Counted from the first letter of the stretch, positions 8,128-17,179 are shown. The stretch is 64,000 bases of DNA from a virus (IMGVR_UViG_3300027302_000005:18458-82457); one strand, 5' to 3'. Numbers and translations are program-made. Notes: generated from the sequence alone by a model not told the origin.

Positions 8128-8495
8128 CACGGTTAGTTAGTTTTAAGAACATCAGCCTGAGTGACCTCATAAGGTGTCCCGGTTATGACGGAACTGAAGC
8201 AAAGACAAAAGAACTGTTGTGGCAGCTTGGTGTAGATACGAAGCATGAAATAGAAATTTTAGTGGTTCAACACAGAAATATGCAGAATCAAGTAGTCACT
8301 TGTGAATACTACATGGGACGGGAACGTACCGACCGTGAGTACATTCAATCAGGACATGCCAGTATTGAAGCATTGTATGCCAGTAAACCTGATGCAGAAT
8401 TGCAGAAGGACATGATTAAGATGAGTCGGCAAGGGCAAGGAAGTAGGGAGTTTAAGATTAACAAGAGCGATAAGAACAAGGGGATGGATGAATGA
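8124..8495 (+). CDS. hypothetical protein between thyX and nrdA, 123 aa
   Basis: The ATG at 8124 overlaps the thyX stop by 4 bases, and its own stop overlaps the nrdA start by 4 bases. No recognised domain. The C-terminal 30 residues are basic and Ser/Gly-rich (MSRQGQGSREFKINKSDKNK). Strict coupling to thyX and nrdA suggests a role in nucleotide metabolism, which is inference from position only. Confidence 0.6.
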   Translation: MTRLVSFKNISLSDLIRCPGYDGTEAKTKELLWQLGVDTKHEIEILVVQHRNMQNQVVTCEYYMGRERTDREYIQSGHASIEALYASKPDAELQKDMIKMSRQGQGSREFKINKSDKNKGMDE

Positions 8496-10357
8496 CAATG
8501 AAAGGGAATAATTCGGTTGTAGAATATAACGGCATCATCATTGACAACTCACGAAACAACATCATCCCTGAAAAGGGATTGGCAATGCTGACAGCTAAAG
8601 GGTTTTACAAGAAAGACCATGAGGATAGCCCGCAACAGTCATTTGCCCGCGCAGCAGCGTGTTATTGCTTCGGGGATTATGAGTTCGCACAACGCATCTA
8701 TGATTATGCAAGTAAGCAGTGGTTTACAAATGCAAGTCCTGTTCTGAGTAATGCTGTAGATGTTGATTGGCCTACATTCACTAAGGAACAGTTTGAAGAA
8801 GCAGGTGACTGGTTGGAACGGAATGTTGAACCAGACGGGATGCCAATTTCTTGCTTCCTTGTCGAAATTCCTGATAACAAACGCGGGATTGTAAACAGCC
8901 GTACTGAAACAGCTTGGTTGTCTATGATGGGTGGGGGAGTTGGGGTGTATGCAGCCAACCGCTCTCCAGATGAGAAGAGTACAGGAGCAATGTCTCATCT
9001 TCGTGGATATGATGCTGATACGCTCTCATACAAGCAGACAGCAAGCCGACGAGGGAGCATTGCAGCGTATCTTGATGTAACACATCCTGAGATTATGCAA
9101 TTCATTGAGATGCGTAATCCTGTAGGTGGAGATGCAAACAAGAAATGCTTCAATCTTAATAACGCTGTAAATATTCCAGATTCGTTTATGGAAGCTGTTA
9201 TCAATGAACAAGAATATGAGCTAGTTGACCCCAAGCATGGCCCTACAGGGCGTAAGCTGAAAGCAACTGAAGTGTTCGAGAAGATTCTTGAAATGCGTTT
9301 TGAAACGGGTGAGCCGTATATTCATTTTATTGATACGACTAATCGTTCATTGCCGAATCAGATTAAGAATCCGCTATACAAGGTGAAACAGTCCAATTTA
9401 TGCAGTGAAGTGACGCTAATGACTTCAGAGAAGCGTACAGCAGTTTGTTGTCTGTCTTCTCTGAATCTTGAGAAATATGACGAATGGAAAGACACTAATA
9501 TTGTAGCTGACCTTGTTCGCTACCTTGACAATGTACTGGAATACTTCATTCGTCTTGCACCTCCTGAATTGCAGAAGGCTGTCTATTCTGCATCAAAGGA
9601 GAGGGCTATTGGTTTGGGAACTCTCGGTTTCCATTCCTACTTGCAAAGTAAGCTGATTCCGTTTGATAGCGGTGGATACAACAGTGCTGCACAACAGACA
9701 AGCATCATCTACGGACGAATCAAGCGCGAAGCTGAAGCTGCTTCTATGCAATTGGCTCTTGAACGTGGTGAGGCTCCAGATTGTGTTGGTAGTGGGTTCA
9801 GGAACAGTCATTTGTTAGCGATTGCTCCTAACGCTTCATCTGCCGATATTGTTGGTGCAAGCCCAAGCGTTGAGCCTTGGAGTAGTAATGCTTTCAATAG
9901 TCAAGGACGTGCTGGCTCATTCCTTATCAAGAACAGGTATCTTGAACGGGAGCTTGAGAAAGAAGGAATGAACACCAAGGAAATCTGGGATAGCATTATT
10001 GCTAATGAAGGTAGTTGTCAGCATCTAAAAGGGTTGTCTGAAGAAGTGAAGGCTGTATTCAAAACCTTTGAAGAGATTAACCCAATGTGGGTGGTGGAGT
10101 TGGCAGCTATTCGACAGCAGTTTATCTGCCAGAGCCAGAGTATTAACATCAAGGTTCCTAGCGATATTACACTGGAAGAGATGGCCGATATTCACATTGC
10201 TGCATGGAAGAAAGGGTTGAAAACGTTGTACTATTGCCGATCTAAAGCTGCTAATAAGGCTAGTGTCGGGACAGGGCAAGAAACCCCACTGAATGCTGTT
10301 CCAGTACGACAGAAGATTGAGTATGATGAGACAACCTGCCTTTCGTGTCAGGGCTAA
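8492..10357 (+). CDS. nrdA: ribonucleotide reductase class I, large (alpha) subunit
   Basis: Reduces NDPs to dNDPs with NrdB. All catalytic landmarks are visible: C121 (PISCFLVEI), the thiyl-radical Cys C304 with E306 (SNLCSEV), the second redox Cys in AVCCLSSLNL (319-320), the Tyr pair in LKTLYYCRS near the C-terminus and the swivel cysteines of the terminal CLSCQG. At 621 residues it is shorter than E. coli NrdA (about 760), and I see no N-terminal ATP-cone, so dATP feedback inhibition may be missing, as in other phage enzymes. NrdB follows after 11 bases. Confidence 0.95.
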   Translation: MTMKGNNSVVEYNGIIIDNSRNNIIPEKGLAMLTAKGFYKKDHEDSPQQSFARAAACYCFGDYEFAQRIYDYASKQWFTNASPVLSNAVDVDWPTFTKEQFEEAGDWLERNVEPDGMPISCFLVEIPDNKRGIVNSRTETAWLSMMGGGVGVYAANRSPDEKSTGAMSHLRGYDADTLSYKQTASRRGSIAAYLDVTHPEIMQFIEMRNPVGGDANKKCFNLNNAVNIPDSFMEAVINEQEYELVDPKHGPTGRKLKATEVFEKILEMRFETGEPYIHFIDTTNRSLPNQIKNPLYKVKQSNLCSEVTLMTSEKRTAVCCLSSLNLEKYDEWKDTNIVADLVRYLDNVLEYFIRLAPPELQKAVYSASKERAIGLGTLGFHSYLQSKLIPFDSGGYNSAAQQTSIIYGRIKREAEAASMQLALERGEAPDCVGSGFRNSHLLAIAPNASSADIVGASPSVEPWSSNAFNSQGRAGSFLIKNRYLERELEKEGMNTKEIWDSIIANEGSCQHLKGLSEEVKAVFKTFEEINPMWVVELAAIRQQFICQSQSINIKVPSDITLEEMADIHIAAWKKGLKTLYYCRSKAANKASVGTGQETPLNAVPVRQKIEYDETTCLSCQG

Positions 10358-10368
10358 GGAGAATAAGA

Positions 10369-11361
10369 TTGTCAGTGTTTAAAGAAAGTGCTTCATACCG
10401 CCCATTCACATATCCTTGGGCAATGGAAGCAAGTAAGAAACATGCAGTAGAGATGTTCTGGGATGTGCATCAATTAGATTTACAAGATGACTTGCGTCAG
10501 TACAATACAGTTGGTGGACTCGCTACAAAGAATGTAAGTCACGAAACAAACAAGTATATCATTGACCAGTTGCTTTGTGTATTTACTGAAATGGACAAAA
10601 CCGTTGCAAGCGGATATATTCAGTTGTTGCCATACATTAAGAACAATGAAGCTCGTACTTGGTTCTTGACAGCAGCGCAGCGAGAGACGGTTCATCAGCG
10701 TGGATATGCCTTGGCTGCTGAGACGTTTGGATTCTCTGATAAGGATTGGAGTAAGTTTGCTGAATACGCTGAAATGCGTGAGAAGCTAGATGCAATGACT
10801 GCTGAAAACCTGAATGGACGAGACGAATATAAGGCTGCTGTCATCTTGGCTACAATTCTGCTAGGGGAGGGCATTGGCTTGTTTGGTGCGTTTGCTTGTT
10901 TGTTGAATTACAAGCGCCAAGGTTTGATCATGGGCTTTAATGATGTCAACCAATGGTCGTTAAGCGACGAACAAGACCATGTGACGCAAAACATTCGCTG
11001 GCTGGAAGAGATGCGTAAGGACTTGACTGAAGCTGAGAATTGGCAACTTAACAAGGTTATTCGTCAAGTTGTACATCGCTTTGTTGAAGCTGAACATCGT
11101 TTTATTGAACTTGTCTACTCTCTTGGTCAACAAGAAGACATGACAGAAGAACAGTTGAAACAATACATCACATTCTTAGGTCAATTGCGGTTGTTCCAGT
11201 TGGATTTGCTGAGCCTTGAGGAAGTTCCTACGAATCCGCTTGATTGGATGGAGTGGATGTTGTCTGCCGGTAAACATGATGCTTTCTTTGAGAAGCGCGT
11301 TACGGACTACTCTCATCGTAAACTAGATGGGAAAGTGGATTACAGTAAATACCGTAAATAA
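10369..11361 (+). CDS. nrdB: ribonucleotide reductase class I, small (beta) subunit
   Basis: Supplies the tyrosyl radical to NrdA. Iron ligands and radical site can be placed: D76 (FTEMDK), E106 and H109 (RETVHQ), Tyr113 four residues after the His, E167 (GEGIG), E201 and H204 (SDEQDH). The start is a TTG at 10369 with TAAGGAGAA upstream; an in-frame ATG at 10345 lies inside nrdA. 330 residues is somewhat short but complete. Confidence 0.93.
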   Translation: MSVFKESASYRPFTYPWAMEASKKHAVEMFWDVHQLDLQDDLRQYNTVGGLATKNVSHETNKYIIDQLLCVFTEMDKTVASGYIQLLPYIKNNEARTWFLTAAQRETVHQRGYALAAETFGFSDKDWSKFAEYAEMREKLDAMTAENLNGRDEYKAAVILATILLGEGIGLFGAFACLLNYKRQGLIMGFNDVNQWSLSDEQDHVTQNIRWLEEMRKDLTEAENWQLNKVIRQVVHRFVEAEHRFIELVYSLGQQEDMTEEQLKQYITFLGQLRLFQLDLLSLEEVPTNPLDWMEWMLSAGKHDAFFEKRVTDYSHRKLDGKVDYSKYRK

Positions 11362-11395
11362 CTTGTTGACAAGCACAAGGATGTGCTGTTATGCT
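11362..11395 (+). promoter_or_regulatory. promoter with overlapping dyad, upstream of the 11438 gene
   Basis: TTGACA (11366-11371) and TATGCT (11390-11395) are 18 bases apart. The -35 lies in a perfect inverted repeat CTTGT-TG-ACAAG (11362-11373), and the spacer holds a second one, AGCACA-AGGA-TGTGCT (11372-11387). Either could be an operator. About 42 bases of leader precede the ATG. Confidence 0.55.
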
Positions 11396-11437
11396 TCACT
11401 TACTTTAACAGACAAGCCGAATGGTTGGAGAATTGAC

Positions 11438-12001
11438 ATGAACAAACCTAAACTGAAAGACATCGGTATTACCACAGAAAACTACCGGGAACATCTGAAA
11501 ATTGGTGATAAGGTATGGGTGGATGAGGGTGGAGAGAGTGTTGCTACTGTTGTGGAGTTCGATGATAGGGTTAAAACTGACCTCAAAGTTAAGGTGGATG
11601 GGGATTGCGATTCGTGGCCTTGGTTGTATAACATCCACCTCATTGACAACGAAGCACCTGAAAGCCATGATACCACTCAATTCAAAGCAATGAAGATTCG
11701 TATCAAAGATGAAGAACATTCTCGTCTTGTGCAGGAGACACTGTTTGGGATGGGGTGTGGGTGGGATTATGACAGTAAAACGGTGAAACACACAGGCGAA
11801 GAGGTTCTCTGGGTAGATGATGGAACTATCTCTTACTCTGATATGAGTAGTTTCAATGAGTTTCCAAATAAGGAGATGGAACTTGTCACTTCCTACTCTC
11901 TTCGGCCTATACCGAAGTCAGAAAAAGACTTGCAAATTGAAGCCCTGCAAAAGCAGATTGAAGCTTTGCAAGAACAACTGAACGAACTGAAAAATGACTA
12001 G
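11438..12001 (+). CDS. hypothetical protein, SH3-like N-terminus and C-terminal coiled coil, 187 aa
   Basis: The ATG at 11438 follows TTGGAGAATTGAC. Residues 20-50 contain LKIGDKVWVDEGG like the genes at 4037 and 4901. The last 30 residues (LQIEALQKQIEALQEQLNEL) form an obvious heptad coiled coil, so it probably oligomerises. Function unknown. It overlaps the next gene by 8 bases. Confidence 0.65.
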   Translation: MNKPKLKDIGITTENYREHLKIGDKVWVDEGGESVATVVEFDDRVKTDLKVKVDGDCDSWPWLYNIHLIDNEAPESHDTTQFKAMKIRIKDEEHSRLVQETLFGMGCGWDYDSKTVKHTGEEVLWVDDGTISYSDMSSFNEFPNKEMELVTSYSLRPIPKSEKDLQIEALQKQIEALQEQLNELKND

Positions 12002-12284
12002 AGAAGAACTTTCTTCACATCTTCTGTCCCTTGGGTGGGAGATGTCACATTTCGGTAATCTATCCACTCTTGTAACACAAGTGGGGAGACATGGATTGCC
12101 AGTTGTTGTAAAATACACTATCCGCTTCACCAAGGTTAGTGCTATAATTTACAAGGAAGACGTAGAAGCTCCGTTGACACTTGGTTGGTTTCAACGTAAC
12201 ATCCGGCTAGGAAGCAGTAAGCTGATTGGCATAACGCCTAGAGAGGATGGGAGTGTTTGTATTGGTGGCGTTGTTATTAAATGA
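11994..12284 (+). CDS. hypothetical protein, 96 aa
   Basis: Starts MTREELSSHLLSLGW; beta-rich middle (VVVKYTIRF), then GWFQRNIRLGSSKLIG. No family recognised. Coupled by overlap to the preceding coiled-coil gene. Confidence 0.6.
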   Translation: MTREELSSHLLSLGWEMSHFGNLSTLVTQVGRHGLPVVVKYTIRFTKVSAIIYKEDVEAPLTLGWFQRNIRLGSSKLIGITPREDGSVCIGGVVIK

Positions 12285-12299
12285 CTAGAGAGAAGAATC

Positions 12300-12563
12300 A
12301 TGCTTGAAGCAGTGTATTTGGTAGGGTGTGTTGTATTTGTTGGTATCTATGGATACTGGTGTCAGACACACATTGAGAACAAAGCCTTGATGTTCTTTGC
12401 TTCTCTGGTTGGTGGGATGATTATTGGGACAGCTATTCATGTTGTTCTGGTTGATTCAGTCAACAACACAAACACAGATGTAGGTTTTTGGATGGAAGCT
12501 GCAAAGATGCAGATTATTGACATTGAACAGGAAGATCGTTCAGTTTTTGAAGCAGGAAATTAA
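12300..12563 (+). CDS. small membrane protein, 87 aa
   Basis: Two hydrophobic segments (about residues 3-18 and 31-52, the second ALMFFASLVGGMIIGTAIHV) suggest a two-pass inner-membrane protein with an acidic C-terminal tail. A role in superinfection exclusion or host-membrane effects is possible but there is no specific evidence. Confidence 0.55.
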   Translation: MLEAVYLVGCVVFVGIYGYWCQTHIENKALMFFASLVGGMIIGTAIHVVLVDSVNNTNTDVGFWMEAAKMQIIDIEQEDRSVFEAGN

Positions 12564-12581
12564 AAGAGAGTGGTGAAGGAA

Positions 12582-12701
12582 ATGTTTGAAATGATGCGGG
12601 TGGAGACGCTACAATCCTTTGTAGCGTTTTCTATTACAGTTGTTGTCGCTATGGCGATGCTTTGGTTGTTCTACAATAATGACAACGACAGGTGGCCGTA
12701 A
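12582..12701 (+). CDS. possible single-pass membrane peptide, 39 aa
   Basis: An ATG behind GTGAAGGAA opens 39 codons with one transmembrane-like segment (FVAFSITVVVAMAMLWLFY). The reading frame contains the terminator hairpin at 12606-12632, so its translation would be limited to read-through messages, or the ORF is not a gene. It converges with the leftward late block. Confidence 0.35.
   Translation: MFEMMRVETLQSFVAFSITVVVAMAMLWLFYNNDNDRWP
12606..12632 (+). terminator. intrinsic terminator of the left rightward operon
   Basis: ACGCTACAA (12606-12614) and TTGTAGCGT (12619-12627) form a perfect 9-bp stem with a TCCT loop, followed by TTTCT. No T-run exists on the opposite side, so it works only for rightward transcripts. 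It stands just before the convergent late block. Confidence 0.75.
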
Positions 12702-12702
12702 A

Positions 12703-13116
12703 TCATGGCAACTTAGGATTACTCACGTTCATTCTAGTCTCTAGCACTTGAATGCGTTGACTCACTTCGCTTATCTTCCCTTCATGCTCTTTGATGTTGG
12801 TTAGTCCATCTTTAGCTATGAACAGACCGAGAGCGGCAACAATACTCACTGTCACCCCACCTACAGCGAAAGCTCCCTTCAACCATCCCATCCCTTGATC
12901 TATCTGTTGTTTCTTCTTGTCGTAATCTTCCCTGAGCTTATCCACTTCCTTGGACAAGTTGTCGTGCTTTTCATTGTAGACAATAGCCTTGTCAATCTTG
13001 GTTTGAATATCCATCAGCACTTTCTGGATACCATTCAACACCACATCGTTTGTCCCTTTCTCAGCTTCCAGCCTTGTAACACGATTAAGAATATCTTGTT
13101 GTTGCTCAGGTGTCAT
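12703..13116 (-). CDS. coiled-coil membrane protein, 137 aa (possible lysis accessory)
   Basis: Residues 1-70 are a long amphipathic helix (LNRVTRLEAEKG ... VDKLREDYDKKKQQ), residues about 77-100 a transmembrane segment (GAFAVGGVTVSIVAALGLFIA), and the tail is again helical. The layout resembles XhlA-type lysis accessory proteins. It overlaps the two-TM holin candidate by 11 bases and follows the endolysin, so a lysis role is likely from context. It is the last gene of the leftward late block. Confidence 0.6.
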   Translation of the reverse strand: MTPEQQQDILNRVTRLEAEKGTNDVVLNGIQKVLMDIQTKIDKAIVYNEKHDNLSKEVDKLREDYDKKKQQIDQGMGWLKGAFAVGGVTVSIVAALGLFIAKDGLTNIKEHEGKISEVSQRIQVLETRMNVSNPKLP

Positions 13117-13408
13117 TTGATTCCATCCCTCTTGTCTTGGTTTCCGTATTCTTAGTCATTACGTAAGAGACGCTGCTTCCAGTAATCAACAAACCAATAA
13201 TCCACAACAACGTTTCATTCAGTGTAGAATATACAAACTGAAACTGAATAGCAGGAACACCAATACTAAGGCCAACGATAACACCTAACATTGTGAAAGA
13301 GACAATAGCGGCAACCAACACACCTATTACATATCCAAGACGTTTTGTACTAGGGAAAGATGTCTTTGCATCTGACATTGCTTTCTGAATAAACTCAATC
13401 CATTTCAT
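13106..13408 (-). CDS. holin-like protein, two transmembrane segments, 100 aa
   Basis: Two hydrophobic stretches (LGYVIGVLVAAIVSFTMLGV, about 24-43, and LLWIIGLLITGSSVSYVM, about 67-84) with a charged C-terminal tail give the size and topology of a holin. It overlaps the GH19 endolysin gene by 4 bases. The family is not certain; position beside the endolysin is the main argument. Confidence 0.65.
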   Translation of the reverse strand: MKWIEFIQKAMSDAKTSFPSTKRLGYVIGVLVAAIVSFTMLGVIVGLSIGVPAIQFQFVYSTLNETLLWIIGLLITGSSVSYVMTKNTETKTRGMESNDT

Positions 13409-14052
13409 TTCTTTTTATTCTCCGATAGCAAATCAGCCAATATCTTCTTTCTCAATGTTTCACGTTCTGGGTGACCAAGAGCAGCACTTCCGTTAATCCC
13501 TTTTGTAACAGATAACCAATTGCCAGCATCTACACTGGCATTCAACAACCTGCTTTGCCACCACCAAGCCCCACATAGAACGGCATACCAAGGCTCTTCC
13601 AGAAACTCAGGATGTTGAACTACATCGACACCAGAAGCTTTGAAGAAAGCTTTATAGTTGTCCTTGAACGTCAGATGGCAAGCCCCTCTTCCCCTGTATC
13701 TATACCCATCACCAGACTGTTCATCTCCGTTGCCATATTTATTGGCATATACACGGTTGGCAATGTTAGCCGGTTTCCCGGCATACAGCTTGGCTAGATA
13801 AAGAGAGGGAAACTTACTTGGGAATACAGCCATAAGTCGCTCAGGGGACGTGTAATTGGTGTTCTCTACCAACCTAGTCCACCCCATTGTCTCATGTCCA
13901 AACTGCCCTAAAAAGGCAGATAGACGCTCTGGCGTGGCATTGATTCCATCCTTAGTTAGAAGCTGATTGAAGGCTGCTACATAGTCTCTGGTTTCCTTAC
14001 ATTTAGGGAACCAACGTTTCAGTTGTTCTTCGGTTAGTTGAATTGCTGTCAT
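13405..14052 (-). CDS. endolysin, glycoside hydrolase family 19 (chitinase-like)
   Basis: Cleaves peptidoglycan at lysis. AFLGQFGHETMGWTRLVEN (residues 46-64) carries the catalytic Glu54 and the second acid Glu63. YRYRGRG followed by HLTFKDNY is the typical GH19 substrate-cleft block. It has 215 residues, a single catalytic domain, no signal peptide and no wall-binding module, so it needs a holin for release. It is followed by holin-like and coiled-coil membrane genes. Confidence 0.9.
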   Translation of the reverse strand: MTAIQLTEEQLKRWFPKCKETRDYVAAFNQLLTKDGINATPERLSAFLGQFGHETMGWTRLVENTNYTSPERLMAVFPSKFPSLYLAKLYAGKPANIANRVYANKYGNGDEQSGDGYRYRGRGACHLTFKDNYKAFFKASGVDVVQHPEFLEEPWYAVLCGAWWWQSRLLNASVDAGNWLSVTKGINGSAALGHPERETLRKKILADLLSENKKK

Positions 14053-14073
14053 GTTGTATGTTCCCTATTTATT

Positions 14074-15153
14074 TTAATAACCGATTGCAAACCAAGTGAT
14101 AGCTCTACCGTTGCTTCCAGCAACAACCTTATCTGCATGAAATACAAAAGAGGATGCACTCATTGTACGCAACGATATAATCATTTCGCAATCAGATTGA
14201 TTAGCCACGTTGTACAGGGTTGGTGTTACAACAAGGCAAGCTGTCGGGAAAGAAACAGGAAGGTTGATAGTGGTTTGCTCACCATCTGTAAAGTTACTTC
14301 CCTTGTCATACACTCCCCATTGCAGAATCAATCCACCGGGGAGCTTCTGATACCCGTTAGTTGTCAATCCTTGCTGACCAGAGTCATTGAAGAAGCCAGT
14401 GAAGGAGCCGGGAGTCATAAACTTGGTTGTGCTTGTCCCTGTCTTGGCATCAGCAATAGAAGCAGTCTTTGCAACAAGGTTGGTGGCCAGCTTCAAGGAC
14501 GTAACGTATGCCAAGTCGTCAGCACCAGCATTCACTTCAGCCTGTGTAGCAATCTCACTAATACCAGCAGTAGTCTCAGTGGCTTGTCCTGTCTTAGCAT
14601 CAAACTGACTCTTACGGACGGCATGATTACCACTTGTTGCAGTACCAACCAAGAATGTCTGACTGCTATTCCCTGCCTTTGGGGCAAATGTAGCATCACA
14701 TTCAGCAATCGAATATACAGAGAGATTAGAACGTGCTGCTGTTACATTAGACAATCCAGCCAAAGTTCCATAATTGGTAATATGACTTGTAAGGGCTGAA
14801 TTAACAGTGGAAGCAGCACCATAATCATCAAAAGCACGAGTCCAATATCCTGTTTCAACGTCAGGGGTTTTGTTAGTGCCTGTCTGAATCGCTTTATAGA
14901 CGATTCCGTTATATTGAACATAGCTTGCATACCCGGAAGCATATTGGTATTCAGTAGTGCTGTCCCACTCACTAACCCCCATCTGGTAGGAATAAGCAAT
15001 CCCTTTATCTTGACGATTCTGAATCCAGTTCATGTATTCGTTAGCTGGTTTCTCAACAACCCAACCAGTTTGTTTCTTTACATCACTAGGAACAGAAATA
15101 CTTCCAGCTTGCGCCCACTGAATGCTAATATCGGGCTTACTAATTTTAGCCAT
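14074..15153 (-). CDS. tail fibre with gp53-like C-terminal receptor tip
   Basis: 359 residues. The N-terminal 110 (IQWAQAG ... GWVVEKPANEY ... NRQDKGIAYSYQMG ... IQTGTNKTP) is shared with the adjacent 148-aa protein and probably attaches to the baseplate or another fibre. The middle is Ala/Thr/Ser-rich repeat-like. The C-terminus (GYQKLPGGLILQWG ... AITWFAIGY) is the small trimeric tip domain found at the ends of many phage fibres, so this is the best candidate for the host-receptor binding protein. Confidence 0.8.
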   Translation of the reverse strand: MAKISKPDISIQWAQAGSISVPSDVKKQTGWVVEKPANEYMNWIQNRQDKGIAYSYQMGVSEWDSTTEYQYASGYASYVQYNGIVYKAIQTGTNKTPDVETGYWTRAFDDYGAASTVNSALTSHITNYGTLAGLSNVTAARSNLSVYSIAECDATFAPKAGNSSQTFLVGTATSGNHAVRKSQFDAKTGQATETTAGISEIATQAEVNAGADDLAYVTSLKLATNLVAKTASIADAKTGTSTTKFMTPGSFTGFFNDSGQQGLTTNGYQKLPGGLILQWGVYDKGSNFTDGEQTTINLPVSFPTACLVVTPTLYNVANQSDCEMIISLRTMSASSFVFHADKVVAGSNGRAITWFAIGY

Positions 15154-15170
15154 TATTTAGTTCTCCCATA

Positions 15171-15617
15171 TTACCAAGTAGCCAACGCAGCGCGTTTCCA
15201 TGTGTTAGTGGCTGTACAGACATAAATATAATCTGAATCGACAGCCCAATCACCAGATGTTCCTGTAGCAGAAGCAGAAGCTGGAGCAGCGACCCATTTC
15301 TTCCCATACAATTTCCAATAAGCTGTTTCAGACGCTGGATTCTTGTTGGTTCCGGTTTGAATAGAAACGTATATATTTCCACTGTACGTTACAAAGCTGC
15401 TTCCATTCTGATATTCAATACTACTATCCCATTCAGGAATCCCTTGCTGATACAGATAAGCAATAGACTGGTCTTGACGATTCTCTACGTAGTTCCACCA
15501 CTGGACAGGAGGTTTTTCAACAATCCAACCAAGCTCGATTTTTGCGTTTGTAGGGGAGGCCACATCCCCTCCCGATGCCCATTTATACGTCAATGACGGA
15601 CGAGTTTCTTTTGCCAC
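15171..15617 (-). CDS. short tail-fibre-related protein, 148 aa, paralogue of the fibre N-terminus
   Basis: Nearly its whole length matches the first 110 residues of the downstream fibre (GWIVEKP, NYVENRQDQSIAYLYQQG, IQTGTNKNP, then YW), ending in a small domain with DWAVDSDYIYVCTATNTWKR resembling carbohydrate-binding modules. It may be an adaptor between baseplate and fibre, or a truncated duplicate of the fibre. Confidence 0.7.
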   Translation of the reverse strand: MAKETRPSLTYKWASGGDVASPTNAKIELGWIVEKPPVQWWNYVENRQDQSIAYLYQQGIPEWDSSIEYQNGSSFVTYSGNIYVSIQTGTNKNPASETAYWKLYGKKWVAAPASASATGTSGDWAVDSDYIYVCTATNTWKRAALATW

Positions 15618-15640
15618 TTTATTATTCTCCTAATCCGTTA

Positions 15641-17164
15641 TTAAACGAAAGCAAATCCAGTACGAGTAGACGGGGTTGTAAACTTCTTTCCGATACTGCT
15701 AATCACCCATCCACGCTTCACACCACCTGCTGCCAAAGCTCCTGTGTGTACAACAGTTACAGCTTCGGACAGGCATTTACCAGAGGTAATAACACCTGTG
15801 TTATGTGTAGCAACTAGCGTTCCGTCAATCCAGAACTGAACACTCCCATCTGTATTAATCTTAATTCGCAACGCTCTGAAAATATCAACAGCAGCGGTAA
15901 CAGCCGTGACAGTTGTTTCAGTTGTAGCATCAGAACCAGATTTACATTGCCAGTATGTAGATGTGTTGTCAGTGAAGAAATAGGCGGCTGATCGGTCATT
16001 GCTAGATGTGGAATCAATACTTGCAAACGGGTCAGCAGCATAGGAAGCATGTCCACCTGTTGTAGCAGCACTGTAATACCCATTATAGAAGAAACCGAAT
16101 CGCTGTTCAAAATTGTTTCCAGCAGTCGGTACGTTTCCATACAGTGAGGCAAACATAATGGTCTGGAAGGTTGCCCCTGTTGTCCACACGGTATCGCTCA
16201 GATTCAGATTTAATAAATCTGGCCTGCGAATCAAGGATGCGGAATATGTAGTGGATGACGTATTGGAATACAGAGCTACTGCCCCAATTGCCTTTTCATA
16301 TCCGCTAATAGCTGCGAAATCTGTTTGATAGAAGTTTGTTGAATTGGAAGCAGGAGTGATATAAGGCCCATCACCAAACGGGGTTGTTCTGTTTACAAAG
16401 TGGTAGATACCTTCTATTGTGGTAGAAATATTAGTTGTATTGCTACTTACAAGAGAATCTACATAGCTCTTAACTGCCCCTTGAGTTGGATACAATGTAT
16501 TGCTTGTACCGAGAGACGTAGAAGAATCTTTGTTAGCAGCATTCTCAGCTACATACCCGATGTTGTTCTGACCAATAGCCCAATTAGCTTGAGTGTTGCC
16601 GGGAGTGTCAATCAGTGCTCGTACTGTATCGCCCACTTCAACAGTTTGTGCAGTGGGGAGAGTGCCAGCTACGCTGATAGTCCAAATATCCCCTTTCTTG
16701 ATAGCGCCAGCGGTTCCAGAGCCACCAGACGAAGGATAGGAGCCACCAGAAGCATTGAAGTTTCCACGGTCATTCCACAGGCCAGTGATAACGCTATCAG
16801 CGTAGGCTCTGTCACCAAGGGGGTCTAGCACCCAAGCAGAGCCGTTATAGCCAATCAACCGTCCACTATTAACATCCTTAACAAGCCAGCCATTCTGAGG
16901 GGTGTAGAACGTCCATCCAGCGTCAAGATACACAGCCAGCTTTGTAGATTGTCCACTCCATGCGCCGGAAGCACCAGCAGCAACGATGTATCTATCGCCG
17001 GATGTAGGGGAAACGGGTGGAGAGGAAAGCGTATAATCCTTGACAGAACATTGCATCAGTGTGTCAATGCGTTTAAGGTTGGCATCCATGCCAGTGTTCC
17101 AGCCATCTTCCCCGGCTGTCCAAGCGTATTGAATCCCGTTATTGGGAAGAGTTGTAGCTGCCAT
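15641..17164 (-). CDS. tail fibre/appendage protein with DUF2793 domain
   Basis: 507 residues. Residues 30-120 contain GDRYIVAAGASGAWSG, YLDAGWTFYTPQNGWLVK and LIGYNGSAW, the DUF2793 signature found in phage structural proteins. The rest is a Ser/Thr/Gly-rich beta structure with a LamG-like stretch (DGSVQFWIDGTLVATH) near residue 450, suggesting sugar binding. It lies between DUF2612 and the two short fibres, so it is likely a host-contact appendage. Confidence 0.75.
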   Translation of the reverse strand: MAATTLPNNGIQYAWTAGEDGWNTGMDANLKRIDTLMQCSVKDYTLSSPPVSPTSGDRYIVAAGASGAWSGQSTKLAVYLDAGWTFYTPQNGWLVKDVNSGRLIGYNGSAWVLDPLGDRAYADSVITGLWNDRGNFNASGGSYPSSGGSGTAGAIKKGDIWTISVAGTLPTAQTVEVGDTVRALIDTPGNTQANWAIGQNNIGYVAENAANKDSSTSLGTSNTLYPTQGAVKSYVDSLVSSNTTNISTTIEGIYHFVNRTTPFGDGPYITPASNSTNFYQTDFAAISGYEKAIGAVALYSNTSSTTYSASLIRRPDLLNLNLSDTVWTTGATFQTIMFASLYGNVPTAGNNFEQRFGFFYNGYYSAATTGGHASYAADPFASIDSTSSNDRSAAYFFTDNTSTYWQCKSGSDATTETTVTAVTAAVDIFRALRIKINTDGSVQFWIDGTLVATHNTGVITSGKCLSEAVTVVHTGALAAGGVKRGWVISSIGKKFTTPSTRTGFAFV

Positions 17165-17179
17165 TATTATTTTCCATCC

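Noticed and set aside
14038-14799. Long rightward open frames opposite the late block (also near 18412, 27185, 31113 and 32212)
   Set aside because: They are shadows of well-supported leftward structural genes, with poor starts and Cys/Ser-rich nonsense composition.
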